Positions 31,734 to 42,546 of a DNA stretch of 64,000 bases are shown one piece after another. This DNA comes from Forficula auricularia (lineage: Eukaryota; Arthropoda; Insecta; Dermaptera; Forficulidae). Every line of letters begins with the position of its first letter. Position 1 is the stretch's first letter. The translations under genes and the position numbers were made by a program. Where the stretch lies: contig JALMQS010000069.1 in NCBI GenBank assembly GCA_024734495.1, positions 33,904 to 97,903 of the forward strand, given 5' to 3'. The notes under the pieces were generated by a model. It had not been told where the DNA came from, did not search any database, and saw only the letters and a program-made list of their open reading frames with translations.

Positions 31734-34280
31734 TTTTTTTTTTTTTTTTTTTTAATGCAATCGAATGCAAGAAGGGGTGCACCAGTAAAGATGTAGCCCC
31801 TATGGATCTCGAAAGACCCTTGCATTACTGAAGAGAAGGGAAAGTTGTTTAAGTGAGAGGGTGTAGACGTAGGTGTCTATGCACCCTGGTTTTGAAGGTT
31901 TGAAGATCATAGGTGCTGGGAAAGATAGAGGCTGGGAGAGAGTTCCAGTTCCTTGACGTCATGGGGATATATGAATTCGCGAATGAAGTGGTCCGGCACT
32001 TTTCTAATTTGACCGCGAAAGAGTGTTGGGAGTCGGCAAAACGTGTGCTGCGTGCAAAGCATGCTTTGGGGGGAATTATTGATTTTATCTCATCAGAGCA
32101 CTTGCCGTGATAGTATCTATAGAAAAGGGAAAGGGCGGAGACATCTCTTCGATGAGCCAGCGAGTCGAGGGAGTCGGTGAGGGTAGAATCGTCAATTAGC
32201 CTGACGGCTCGTTTCTGAATTGCATCAAGGGTAGCAAGAGAATATTTTGAGGCTCCTCTCCACAGATGAGAGCCGTATTCGAGATAGGGGCGGATTTGGG
32301 CCTTGTAGATGGTGAGAAGTTGTGGGGGTTTGTAAAATCGCTTGGACCTGAATAAGAAGCCAATCTTCCTTGCTGCAGATTTCGCCACAGAGGAGATGTG
32401 TTCATTCCAAGACAGGTCAGATGCGACAGAGACGCCCAACATGGATAGGCTGTCACACATTTTCAGGGTATTCGAATCGAAGTGAATATCAGGGAAATCT
32501 CTATTTTCGCGCCTAGAAATTAGACAACATTGAGTCTTGTTTGAATTGAAGTTAACTAAATTTTGAGAGCCCCATTTATTCAGTTTGTCTAGGTCGAGAG
32601 TAATTGAGGAGGCAATATTGATTCGATTATTCGGGAGAGAGGGTTTGCCGTGTAGAGTGCTATCGTCGGCGTAACAATGAGTGGGGTTTGCCGTTTGATC
32701 AATAAGGTCGTTTATATAAATAAGGAAGAGTGTGGAGGAGATTACAGAGCCTTGGGGAACACCAGAGTTTGTGGAGAACGATTCAGAAGATGTTCCATCC
32801 ACCACAACTTTTATACTTCGGTTTGTCAGAAAGCTTTCAATCCATTTGCGAAGTGTTGGTGTGAATCCAAAGGCTGGTAGTTTGGCAAGAAGATTTTTGT
32901 GCCAAACCTGGTCAAAAGCTTTGGAGATATCAAGGGCTACAGCGAGGGTTTCTTTTCCGGCCTCTAGAGTATTGTTCAAGGTGTGGGTGACATAGGTTAA
33001 GATGTCGCCTGTGGAACGATTTTGTCTGAATCCATATTGCCTATCGTGAATTAATTTATTGTTTTCTAAGTGATGAAGGACGTGTTGGTTTATGACTAAT
33101 TCCATTAATTTGGAAAGAACAGAGGTGATCGAGATAGGCCTGTAATTAGAGATTTGTGATGTGTCTCCTTTTTTAGGAATAGGTGTGACTCTGGCTATTT
33201 TCCAGCTTTTGGGGAATATGCCCGACTCGTAAGAGAGTTGGAATAGCTTGGATAAGATAGGGGCAAGTTCAGGGGCGCATTTTTTAATGAGAATTGGTGG
33301 GATGTTATCCGGGCCTGCGGTGGATTTGGAATTTAATTTATTAATGGCTTTTATGATTATTTGGGGCCTGAAAATTATTTTGCCCATGAGGTTGGTTTGG
33401 GGGGTATAAGTGGGCGGGTTAAGCCCTTTGTCATCTAAAGTGGAGTTAGTTGCGAAATAGGATGCTAGTGATTCGGCTTTTTCAGCGGGGGTCGTGGCTA
33501 CTGAACCATTTGGGTGAAAGAGGGGCGGAAGTGAGGGGGACGCGAAATTTCTATTTATTGCCTTGTGTAACGAGAAAAAGGCCCGTTTTCCATTGGGGCA
33601 AGATGCGAGACGGTCAGCTATCCTCTGGTCGAATGATTTCTTTGCCTCAGAGATGATTTTTTTGCATGAGCTTCGCGACTTGGTAAATGCAACTCGGTCA
33701 CATTCTAGCTGTGAAAGTTGCCATTTCTGAAAAGATTTGTTTTTTTCACGGACGGAATCTGCGCATTGTCTACCAAACCAAGGCTTAGAATCCTTGTTCC
33801 CTTTAATCAATTTTGAGGGGATATAGGTTTCTAAGCCTATTTGAATTGCCTCGTTAAGGGCGTCTGCGAATTCTGAAGCGTTTTTATCTCTGATGCAGAG
33901 TTCATTCCACTGGTAAGCGGCAAAAAAGTTACGCATGTCATTCCAATTAATGTTAACGTTATCGACTAGCCATATTTTTCTGGGGTTGGAGTGGGGTGAC
34001 GGGGGTTTTGGTAAATTGGCGGAGGTTTTAATTTTTATCAGATTGTGGTCAGATTTACCTAAAGGGGCCGAAATTTTTGCTTCATAGAGACGAAGGGTGG
34101 GAAGTGATGAAAAGATCGAGAAGATTGGATTTTTCATTGGCTTTGTCTGGGATTCTTGTGGGGCCGTTAATAATTTGAGTGAGGCCACACGCCGTTGAGA
34201 AGATTTCAGCGTCGGAGCCTGCGGGGGAATTATAGTAGAAAATTTTAGCCAATTTTTGTTGTGGACAGTTCTTGTTGGCC
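31734..34280 (-). mobile_element. CR1-like LINE, 5' truncated, with poly-A
   Basis: Poly-T 31734-31753 marks the 3' poly-A of a minus-strand element. The 3' UTR is ~95 bases and the ORF2 remnant fills the rest. Both flanks are the same Penelope-type sequence in inverted orientation (CTATAGTTT...GGCCCTCAT), so the LINE lies near the centre of a foldback. Truncated relatives occur at 2.4, 3.2, 20.0 and 42.5 kb. Confidence 0.85.
31849..34279 (-). pseudogene. CR1-like ORF2: endonuclease end, reverse transcriptase and C-terminal region
   Basis: The main frame (34188-31849) is open for 779 codons. An upstream frame ending at 34082 carries the preceding endonuclease part (ACGLTQIINGPTRIPDKANE, LLDLFITSHP). 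A single frameshift near 34090 separates them, and the endonuclease SDH motif lies at residues 46-48 of the main frame. RT motifs follow: AGPDNIPPILIKK (~291), NYRPISITSVLSKLMELV (~348), YGFRQNRSTGDIL (~385), ALDISKAFDQVWHK (~417), SGVPQGSVISSTLF (~475), and catalytic YADD at 506-509. The tail LFYRYYHGKCSDEI is conserved among the copies. There is no RNase H domain. The N-terminal endonuclease and any ORF1 are lost, so it is not autonomous, though the RT frame is uninterrupted. Confidence 0.88.
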
Positions 34281-35210
34281 ATGTAGAATGAGGGCCAAGC
34301 CTTCAAAACTATAGTCTCAAACAAATAAATAATATATATATATATGTGTCAACATTTAAATGAAAGCGAAAGTTAAAACATTTATCCGGTCACTGCCCTA
34401 TTTTGGCGCACTTGGGACCAGACTCGTTTTGATAGTGAACCAAGAGTTGAAAAAAGATACAGGACCCAGCCGGGTATGATCCGACATCTTCTGCGTTAAG
34501 CCCGCAAATGCCTTCTCCATTTAGGCGATGGATCCCCTGACTAGATCCTATAATCAAATCTATATATATATTCAACTCTCTAGTTCAATCGCGTTTTTCT
34601 TCTATTTTCCTAATAGTATGGTTGTTATAAATTTACTACAATTCTCATCTGTCTGATTCTTTGGGGAATCGAAACAGATGAATTTTGTTCAGTTTTTCAA
34701 TAATAAATTCTAAATAAACAACCATACTATTAGGAAAATAGAAGAAACTAGAGAGTTGAATATATATAAGATTCGATTATAGGATCTAGTCAGGGGATCC
34801 ATCGCCTAAATGGAGAAGGCATTTGCGGGCTTAACGCAGAAGATGTCGGATCATACCTGGCTGGGTCCTGTATCTTTTTTCAACTCTTGGTTCACTATCA
34901 AAACGAGTCTGGTCCCAAGTGCGCCAAAATAGGGCAGTGACCGGATAAATGTTTTAACTTTCGCTTTCATTTAAATGTTGACATATAAACATTCTAAATA
35001 AAATTTATTATTGAAAAACTGAACAAAATTCATCTGTTTCGATTCCCCAAAGAATCAGACAGATGAGAATTGTAGTAAATTTATATATATATATGTTAAC
35101 ATTTATATATATATATATATATATACAGATATATAATTTCGATATATATATGTGTGTATGTTTATTTGCATCAAGCAGAGGACAACCTCTTTGTTTCTCA
35201 TTTTTAAATC
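34279..35210. repeat. Compound inverted-repeat block, A-B-A'-B' order
   Basis: A (34346-34626) and A' (34717-34983) are nearly exact reverse complements. B (34627-34709) and B' (~34991-35083) are too, but they follow in the order A, B, A', B' instead of the nested order of a simple foldback. A' reads like a tRNA-derived SINE on the plus strand (GGCATTTGCGGGCTTAACGC, GATGTCGGATCATACC). Outer sequences (34279-34338, 35120-35205) are Penelope-type arms inverted relative to 31.5 kb. AT dinucleotide runs lie at 34331-34343 and 35083-35126. Confidence 0.7.
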
Positions 35211-35321
35211 AATATTTATCATGATTCTTTTTTTTAATTGTTAGTCTTTAAAGATTTTTCGTTACAAAATTCAAATAAATTTAGTAGTTTAATTATATTT
35301 TTTTATTATAATAATATATAA

Positions 35322-35473
35322 AGATGGCCAGTTTCACGGTTAACTGGTAGTTAACAGGTCCGCCGGTCGGCTAGTCTCTACTTTTCCCTTTCAATTAGGT
35401 TGCATGATTCTAGGGGCTAGCCAGAGATTAAATGAGTAGATAAGGACAGGCACATTATTCGACCATCTTTATT
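35322..35473. mobile_element. Possible short MITE
   Basis: Ends TAAAGATGGCC and GACCATCTTTA are inverted. Inside is a palindromic core GGTTAACTGGTAGTTAAC and a GC-rich patch (GTCCGCCGGTCGGC). No clear target duplication. Confidence 0.4.
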
Positions 35474-36049
35474 TTAAATAAAACATTAGATGACTTTTGC
35501 CAATTGAAAATTCTCACAAAAAGCCGTAAAGTTTAATTGTGCAAATTTTCGTTCAGATCAAAGGAGATTCGTCTAAAAAACAGATAAGTAATCAGAAGGA
35601 TATAAGCTCTTAAACATTTGTAGTTAGAAAGCTGAAATTGGGAACTGACATGGTGATAGTAGCCTAAATTAATAAAATGTTATTAAATATCACAGATATA
35701 ATATCTTGGACGGGTGATAACCCAAATTAAAAAATATTAATGACGCGCAATGGATTTTATCTGTTGGTCATTTAATTAAATGCGGCATAAATAATGAAAA
35801 AAGTGATAAAAATGTGCCCGTAGTTACCGCGCTTTGTAAAAAAGCCGCATGAAATAAATGCGAAAATATGTAAAAGCTGAAAAACAATTTCTATTACATG
35901 TTCATGTAAGGCAGGATTATGATAAAAGTGTAAACATGCAGTGGCAACATTATTTTATTGTGATCGGTGAGTTTAAAATTTCTAACCTCTAATATTTGTA
36001 AACTTTGACACTTTTACATTCAACATGCATGTAATTAATTTAAAAAAAT
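35474..36049. other. Spacer, no gene seen
   Basis: AT-rich, with no recognised frame or repeat. Confidence 0.35.
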
Positions 36050-36400
36050 GTATTGTAGTAGAAGGAGATGATTTGGAGATATTTTCATGTACAGATTTAA
36101 AATGTAAACGGAAAACTGTACAAACCATTGCCTTGAAACAAATGTAATCCTGCTCCAATCACTGATCACCTTGTTTTTCTAAATCTAAAGCAGACAAATT
36201 CTTTGAGAATTTAAATGAAACTTCATTGAGCAATACACATGCTGATTATGTATCATCAGAAGATTCCGACACAAATTTAACAATCGCTGAAGACAACATG
36301 ACAGTTATTAAAGAGTCTAATTCACAAAAAAATCATATCGAGTTCCTAAATATTTATTACAAGATCCAAAGCCTAAGAAATATGATCTAATGATCAAAAA
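36050..36400 (+). pseudogene. Decayed coding-like segment of unknown origin
   Basis: One frame gives VVEGDDLEIFSCTDLKCK, two stops, then FENLNETSLSNTHADYVSSE and DSDTNLTIAEDNM with normal-looking composition. The bias toward Asp/Glu/Ser resembles the N-terminus of some transposases, but I cannot assign a family. Confidence 0.28.
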
Positions 36401-37815
36401 ATAAAGGAAAAACTTCCAGAATCGGCTTTTACAAAGCACTTGTAAATATTTGGAGAATTGTGATGTTTTCATGGCTATGATATTACTTAATTTCAACTAT
36501 GAAAAGTTACGGAAAACCAAGTTTAAATTTTTATTACCTTTACTCTGACAATCTAACTGCACAACATACTCTATTTTTTGACTTGTTCTGTAAATACTCC
36601 AACTTCCATTTTTATCTTTTATTTTTAGATAATTTGTTATAAAAAATTTATTGCTAATATAAACAGCATGTATTTACTCGACAGTTGTAAGATATTAATA
36701 GTTTGTTTTTTTACCACCAGACTGAGTGACTCAATTTGTCAGTTCACAATTTGGCAGAAAATTACCGAATCTTGAAAAAGCTGTCTTTTTTTCATGATAT
36801 ACATCCATGACAAAATAATTAATTTACATTTCAATACTGATTTATGGAAGGGCAGACTCAAAGAACAAACCTATAATATCTGATTTTATTATTTCTTTTG
36901 AAGTCGCTCTGCTCCTTTTTGGAACAGAGAACGAAAATTGGAAGAAGATTGTATTAAAATTAAATTTACTACCCTTCAATTTATTGTGTATATATCGAAG
37001 AAGAAAAAGATTCAATCTGTATGAAGCCTTGTATGTAATTATATTTAAGCAGAACGTTTTATTATTTTTCGATTTATATAGAAATGATATATGTTCGCAA
37101 AACAACTTTAATAATTCTAGGAGTATAGTTTATGAAATGACGTCATAGCTCAAAGTGAACACCGTTTTAACACAAACTTTCAGAAACTTTCCCACTGACA
37201 TAATATGTAAATTAATTTGTTAAGCTTAATAGCAAGTAGTTTATTTTATTTGCAAATTAATCATTTAAAAATAATTTAAGAGAACTATAATATTAATACT
37301 AACAGTAGTGTGAAAATTTTGAAAGAAGATTTAGATATATTTATTTGCTCTGAAATCATAAGATCTTTTTGAGCATTACATCGAGTAAATGAAATATAGA
37401 ATAAATGATTTTCTAATTCGTTCACAATTGAAAAACATAAAGTAAAATTGTAAAAAATAATAATACAATGGTTTAAAATTACCAAAAAAACATCGAAGTG
37501 TTTTAAGAATAAAAATTCTTAGACAAAGAGAATACAAGACTAGCTCAAAAAGATGCTCAATGGTTACCTAAATGGACGAAAGAAATTAAAAAGTTCTTGT
37601 TGGAGATAATATCATATTTTAATTTTATAATAAAAATCAATGAGAGTGTCATCTAACATTAAAGTTCCAACCCCTTTGCTTCTCTCTTTATAAAAGTTCC
37701 CTTGATGTGAAAAGTAGATTCAACTTTTTTGGGAAAAATAATGAGATTATCTTCTACTGCATCCGAGCTGTTATAAAAGATTATTATAATTTATCACACG
37801 GGGTTGAATACTACC
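36401..37815. other. AT-rich region, no gene recognised
   Basis: Several short frames with no domain. Non-repetitive as far as I can see. Confidence 0.35.
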
Positions 37816-37828
37816 CTATAAACATATA

Positions 37829-38053
37829 TTTTTCAAATGCCATACTCGATTTCGAGTGTCGGCGATTTCTTCGGAGATTATCCTCTCAATTGTAATTTTC
37901 CTGGGAAAAATTTTCTCAGCGGTGGTTTCCCATTGCCTTCCCTGAAGGAATCAGATAATAGCCAGTCAAATATTTGCATCTAGCCGGGCTTGAATCCGCG
38001 CTAGCTTGATTAGAAGGCATGAAATTTAACCACTCGGCCAACCTGACTCCTCT
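37829..38053 (-). mobile_element. tRNA-derived SINE, 225 bp, with 13-bp target duplication
   Basis: Read on the minus strand, the head has GTCAGGTTGGCCGAGTGGTT (perfect A box TGGCCGAGTGG, Leu/Ser-tRNA-like) and GGATTCAAGCCCGGCTAG (B box). The body ends with GACACTCGAAATCGAGTATG. The 13-base repeat CTATAAACATATA lies on both sides (37816-37828, 38054-38066). A headless relative is at 28.57 kb. Confidence 0.9.
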
Positions 38054-38066
38054 CTATAAACATATA

Positions 38067-38593
38067 CCAGGTGTATGCATATGAAATGAGCCTTTTACGA
38101 TAGATGGGAGTATAGGTTATTTTTATTTTGAACGAACCATAACCTTATAATTTTTTCATTGCTTTGGCATTTGTCAACAACGTTCAGTGATGAAAATTTG
38201 ATTTGAACTATAAAAAGATAAAAAATTTCGTGTTAAAAATGTCGAATTTTGTGCCTACAGCATACGATATGCCGACAGCAATACATTTTTTGTTATCATT
38301 TATATAAAAACGCTCCAGAATCTCACCGAATGATTGAAGAAGCTTATAGCAGTCATGCTCTATCATTAGCAACATGCAAAGATGGTTTCAACGATGACGA
38401 TGGGACCAGAAAGGTGTCGTCTATCATGAGCTATTATTTCAATAGAAAGCTGCAGAAACTGTAAATGATAAACGATAGGAACAACAATTAATTGATTTGA
38501 ACCCTGCATTGCAGGAAAAATGGCCAGAATATCAAAAAAGTGATTTTCCTTCATGACAATGCTCCTTCACATAAAGCAAAAACGGTTCAGGGC
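38067..38593 (+). pseudogene. Mariner transposase remnant with large internal deletion
   Basis: The 5' end begins CCAGGTGTATGCATATGAAA after a TA. A frame from ~38250 gives FCYHLYKNAPESHRMIEEAY and HALSLATC, the N-terminal helix-turn-helix region of mariner transposases. It then jumps after ~60 residues to VVYHELLF, EQQLIDLNPALQEKWPEYQK and, in a shifted frame, VIFLHDNAPSHKAK, which holds the second catalytic Asp (HDN). The intervening ~120 residues, including the first catalytic Asp, are deleted. The C-terminus is replaced by a family F right end. Stops confirm it is dead. Confidence 0.82.
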
Positions 38594-38676
38594 AATCGAT
38601 GCAGAACCATTTAAATAATAATCTGTGTAAATTTCGGAAAAAAATCCTAAGAAAACCCATTTGGCGGAATAACTAC
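38594..38676 (+). mobile_element. Family F right end
   Basis: ATTTAAATAATAATCTGTGT, AATCCTAAGAAAACCCATTT and GGCGGAATAACTACC then TTAA match the right end of the complete F copy at 46.5 kb. It directly follows the mariner remnant, so F may be a derivative of that mariner group. Confidence 0.65.
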
Positions 38677-38678
38677 CT

Positions 38679-38765
38679 TAAGTATAGCTGTGTAGCTTTA
38701 TTTTCTTAAATCATCCACATACAAAAATTTAAGAAATCTTCAAAATCTTTTCTTTATTGAATTGC
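38679..38765 (+). repeat. Direct repeat flanking the piggyBac fragment, left copy
   Basis: TTAAGTATAGCTGTGTAGCT, then TTATTTTCTTAAATCATCCA and CACATACAAAAATTTA. It repeats at 39424-39438 plus 39703-39786, the right copy being split by an RTE-like insertion. Confidence 0.7.
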
Positions 38766-38789
38766 TGTACACCTACATCCACTTGTACT

Positions 38790-38935
38790 TCAAATATTTC
38801 CAAGTACTTCCAAATATTTCCAAAGTAATTCCAAATATTTCCAAGTAATTCCAAATATTTCCAAGTACTTTCAAATATTTCCAAGCACTTCCAAATATTC
38901 CAAGCACTTTCAAATATTTCCAAGTACTTCCAAAA
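38790..38935. repeat. Minisatellite, ~20-bp unit, about seven copies
   Basis: Units of the type CCAAATATTTCCAAGTACTT repeat with small changes. The frame read across it on the minus strand is only the translation of the repeat. GTGTACACCTAC occurs just outside both ends. Confidence 0.85.
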
Positions 38936-38974
38936 AGTGGTGTACACCTACTTCCAATTGCGGATCACCCTTCG

Positions 38975-39215
38975 GTTATTCCTAACCATCAAAACCACTT
39001 GTTATTTTTTGACAATTGGCTTCACCTCGATGAAACTTCTTACCAACCTTTACAAAGATGGAATTTACTGTTTGGCCACTGTAAGAAAAGATAGAATCCA
39101 TGGTTTGGTGTTTAGCAACGACAAGGATATGAAAAAGAAAGGCAGAGGCAAATATAAGGAGTATGAATCTATGATAGATGAGGTAAAAATATTGTTTGCT
39201 CCATTTCATATGTAA
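38975..39215 (+). pseudogene. piggyBac transposase fragment
   Basis: FFDNW in one frame, then after a frameshift FTSMKLLTNLYKDGIYCLAT and VRKDRIHGL followed by KDMKKKGRGKY. This is the conserved block after the second catalytic Asp in piggyBac-type transposases (FDNWFTS...LL..L...GI.A..T.R..R). Only ~80 residues remain. The surrounding TTAAGTATAGCTGTGT sequence occurs on both sides (38679 and 39424), in keeping with the TTAA preference of piggyBac, although terminal repeats were not identified. Confidence 0.75.
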
Positions 39216-39438
39216 CTTTGTGGATCATTGTTCCAAAACAGGAAAATTGAGTTTTTTGATATAATAAAAAATAATATTTTTAATTTCATAAGTTGTTTTC
39301 ATAATCATTCTAACGTTATTTTTCTCCAAAAAATTTTTTACTCGACCTTTTCTAAATGTGGACTTTAAGAGGTTAAATGGAAAGAATTTGAAGAACCTAA
39401 AAATTTGATGGACATTTTTGTATTAAGTATAGCTGTGT

Positions 39439-39692
39439 GGAAGAGTCTCAAGAAGAGAAGAGGTCAGATGATGGGGCACACACTGAGACATGGGGTACTG
39501 CTTAGGGATATCTTGGAGGGGGAGGTGGGAAAGAAAAGGGGAGGGGAAGACCCAGATTAGAATATTTCAACCAAATAATTGGGGATATGGGATGCCAGAC
39601 ATTTAGAGAGGTCAAACTGCTGGCGGGGGACGGAGTCGAGTGAGACGGATTGTTGCATCAAACTTAGGACTGTATACTCAATGATGATGATG
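39439..39692 (+). mobile_element. RTE-like LINE 3' end with 10-bp target duplication
   Basis: Encodes the conserved tail (KSLKKRRGQMMGHTLRH, LLRDILEG, frame broken) and ends with ACTGTATACTCAATGATGAT, the same 3' end as at 12.42 kb. ATAGCTGTGT flanks it at 39429-39438 and 39693-39702. It is strongly 5' truncated. Confidence 0.88.
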
Positions 39693-39899
39693 ATAGCTGT
39701 GTAGCTTTATTTTCTAAAATCATCCACATACAAAAATTTACCAAAACTTCAATATCACGTAATGAGTTTTATCTTTATTGAATTTACTATTATCGATTAT
39801 GTAGTACACATTTAAAACCCCTTTATAAAATCGTAATTTAACTTCTTAATAGCATTTTAAAAGAGGGAGTGTACCTAATAGCGAACAAAAAGGTTATCA

Positions 39900-40110
39900 T
39901 GTAGAAAATCACTCGATGAAATGGATGAGGAAACTCCAGACAGGAAGACAAGAAGCCACCTCCGCCATCAAGCGGGTGTGAAAACCTTTATTAATTAAAG
40001 TCAGGGGTTGTTCTGCGCTGATGGGGAGGGTTTGAGGGTTTGGGGGAGACAGCGAAAGACAGGCATCAGACAGCGTGTCAGACAGAGGTGATCTCGAGAT
40101 CTTATCCTAA
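39900..40110. other. GC-richer unique island
   Basis: CACCTCCGCCATCAAGCGGG, CTTTATTAATTAAAGTCAGG and GACAGCGTGTCAGACAGAGG in ~200 non-repetitive bases. TTTATTAATTAAAG is a short palindrome-like AT core. No coding frame. Confidence 0.3.
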
Positions 40111-40348
40111 GCTAAAAATACAAAACATTCTTCAGCTCTATTATTTCATTCTCAAAAAACATCGCCAATTGGATAAAACGTAATTGTTTTGATATTATCT
40201 CAACCAGCCCTCTGCTAAATTAGATCTTGGCACTTCACATCCAATTCAATAAAAAAATTTTCATGAATGATAAAAAAATTAAATGCAACAAATAAAATAA
40301 TAAGAACTCAAAAATAAAATAAAATGCACTAAAAGGTATAAAATAATT

Positions 40349-41280
40349 GAGCCGTTTATTTTGAAAGTGGCCTAAGTCCAATTTTGCAAAAAATGAGTTA
40401 ATGTCAGTTTCAGTTAGACATAGATGTCTTCTTTTAACCGACTTCAAAAAAAGGAGGAGGTTCTCTATTCGACTAAATTTTTTTGTCTATATCACCTCAT
40501 ATCTCCGCCAATTGTGAACCGATTTTGAAGAGAAATTTTGCATTGGGTTCAGTCTAGCTTCCGATTGGTCCGATTTTTTTTTTTATTGGGTTTGATGTTA
40601 GGTTTGTTCAGGCCTAACTTCTTTGTTTATGAACCGATTTCGATGATTCTTTTTTATTGGAAAGGGGGTATTTTAAGGATGGTGCCATATTAATTTGGTC
40701 AAATTTCTGATGATAAGATCACTATTAATAACATCACTAAAAAGAGAAAAATAAAAATAATTTTTAAGAAAAAAATAAAACCGACTTCAAAAAATTAAAT
40801 ACAACAAATAAAATACACTAAAAGGTATAAAATAATTATTATCTTATTTAGTTACAACTAAACGACGAAATATTAACATGAAATTACTTTTTGAAGTCGG
40901 TGCCAATCATATACATTTTATGAATCGCACTCGACGAATCTTACTTAGTACGCTCGCTTATATACTAGTTTGTTTGGCACCGACTTCAAAAAGGGATTTA
41001 ATGTTAATATTTCGTAGTTTAGTTGTAACTAAATAAGATAATAATTATTTTATACCTTTTAGTGTATTTTATTTGATGCATTTAATTTTTTTGAAGTCGG
41101 TTTTATTTTTTCTTAAAAATTATTTTTATCATATTTATAATATCTCAGTCAATGGAGTACAATATCCTCATGAATTTATTAAAATAAAATCATCGAAATA
41201 AATGGAATTATAAAAATATAAATACAAATATCCCGAAATAACAAACAATGGACTTGTGCCACTTTCAAAATAAACGGCTC
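40349..41280. mobile_element. 932-bp TIR element carrying a family A copy
   Basis: Terminal inverted repeats of ~34 bases with two mismatches begin GAGCCGTTTATTTTGAAAGT. AATT flanks both sides (40345-40348, 41281-41284) and the empty site is deducible from other A copies, so a 4-bp duplication is well supported. No transposase is present. Most of the interior is a family A element. The superfamily is not clear from TIR and duplication alone. Confidence 0.85.
40432..41129 (+). mobile_element. Family A element, copy 6
   Basis: Left end TTTTAACCGACTTCAAAAAA, body with the same ~200-base deletion as copy 5, arms ~40780-40905 and 40975-41100, majority loop orientation (shortened loop). It lies inside the 932-bp TIR element. 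Confidence 0.82.
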
Positions 41281-41404
41281 AATTATCTTATTTAGTTAAA
41301 ACTAAACGATTAAATTGTTATATGAAATTACTTTTTGAAGTCGGTGCCAAACACATACATTTTATGAATCGCACTCGACGAATCTTACTTAGTATAGTTA
41401 AATT

Positions 41405-42380
41405 TGTTTACTCCTACACCAATTTGCCCACATTCGTTCATATTGATAAACTTTATAAAAAAATAAATAGGAAAAATTATAATAAAAAAATATCGTATAG
41501 GATCTGAAATAAAAACATAAAATTAAATATCATTTGTTTCTATATTATATAAAAAACCACTTCAACCACTTTATTTGTAAAAACACCTGTTTTGTTATGA
41601 ATCCCCCCTGTAATGTTATGATTTAGACACCTGTTAATTTATTGAACCAATTATTTTATATGAATTAATGTATACATTGTATTTGAGCTTCGACTTCGGG
41701 GATAACCACCATCGACTGTCCTTGATCATCTTTTTAGTCCTTGTTTTTAATAAGAGGAAAAACTAATTAAATAAAAAAACCTCTTTTCCGATAATTATTC
41801 CAATTCTATATTGCGAAAATTTATCAATCCCTTATCTAGACACCTGTTATAAATTTTATTAAACCAATTATTTTACATTAATTAATGTATACCTTGTATT
41901 TTAGCTTCGATTTCGGAGATTGCCTCTCCACCCTCGACTGTCCTTATTCATCTTTAGTCCTTGTTTTTAATAAAAGGAAAAATCTAATTAGATAAAAAAA
42001 CCTCTTTTCCGATAATTATTTCAATTCCATTATTCCCCAATCAAGTCGATTGATCTCCCTAGACACCTGTTAATTAAATTTCAATATAATATAATAATAT
42101 TTTTTTATAATCTTTTTATGGGTTTTAAAATTAAAAAAACAATTAATAAATAAAAGATAATTGAAAAAAATGTAAACAAACTTTTTTATTGAGATTTTCA
42201 TAATTACTTTAATTAAAATGAAATTTGTCGAGGTCCAGACCTAGCCAGATCGTTTTCTCATTCTCGAAACTTGTTAATAGAGTTGGTTTTATCAAAATCG
42301 GTAGACCCATTTTCAAAATAGAACTAAGATACAAATATATAAATATATATACAATTTTCTCTCGTTTAATAAGAGTGGAT
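41405..42380 (+). repeat. Family D element with two tandem units
   Basis: Starts TTTACTCCTACACCAATTTG. Units start near 41645 and 41862, each preceded by ACACCTGTTA and each with GGAGATnnCTCTCCACC-type and AAGAGG/CCTCTT hairpins. The end region matches 3.8-4.16 kb, closing with AATAAGAGTGGATAGA. Confidence 0.7.
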
Positions 42381-42384
42381 AGAA

Positions 42385-42546
42385 GTATGTATACTTTCCG
42401 ATATCCCGAATGTGTCTGAAAAAACTGTCTCTTTGGAATTTAATATCTCCGAACTATATTGTTCATAAATTTCCTTTTGCCACCAATTGATGCAGAAGTA
42501 TTTAAATAATAATCTGTCTAAATTTCAAAAAAATCCCAAGATAACC
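42385..42546 (+). mobile_element. Family F right part, split by a CR1 fragment
   Basis: TTTAATATCTCCGAACTATA, TTTTGCCACCAATTGATGCA and TTTAAATAATAATCTGTCTA match 46.4-46.56 kb. The final terminal bases (CTACCTTAA) reappear at ~42953 after the inserted CR1 poly-A. Confidence 0.65.

Larger units (their letters stand above)
40266..41397 (+). mobile_element. Older family A copy, split by a TIR element
   Basis: Left piece 40266-40348 and right piece 41281-41397 are contiguous in intact copies (…AAAGGTATAAAATAATT | ATCTTATTTAG…). The GGAGGAGG end and the second arm are missing. The copy stops at the start of a family D region. Confidence 0.75.

Noticed and set aside
34390..34575. 61-codon minus-strand frame
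   Set aside because: It falls inside one arm of the inverted tRNA-derived SINE block and reads across SINE sequence.
38729..38947. 72-codon frame rich in Trp, Glu and Ile
   Set aside because: It is the translation of the 20-base minisatellite, periodic and without a start context.
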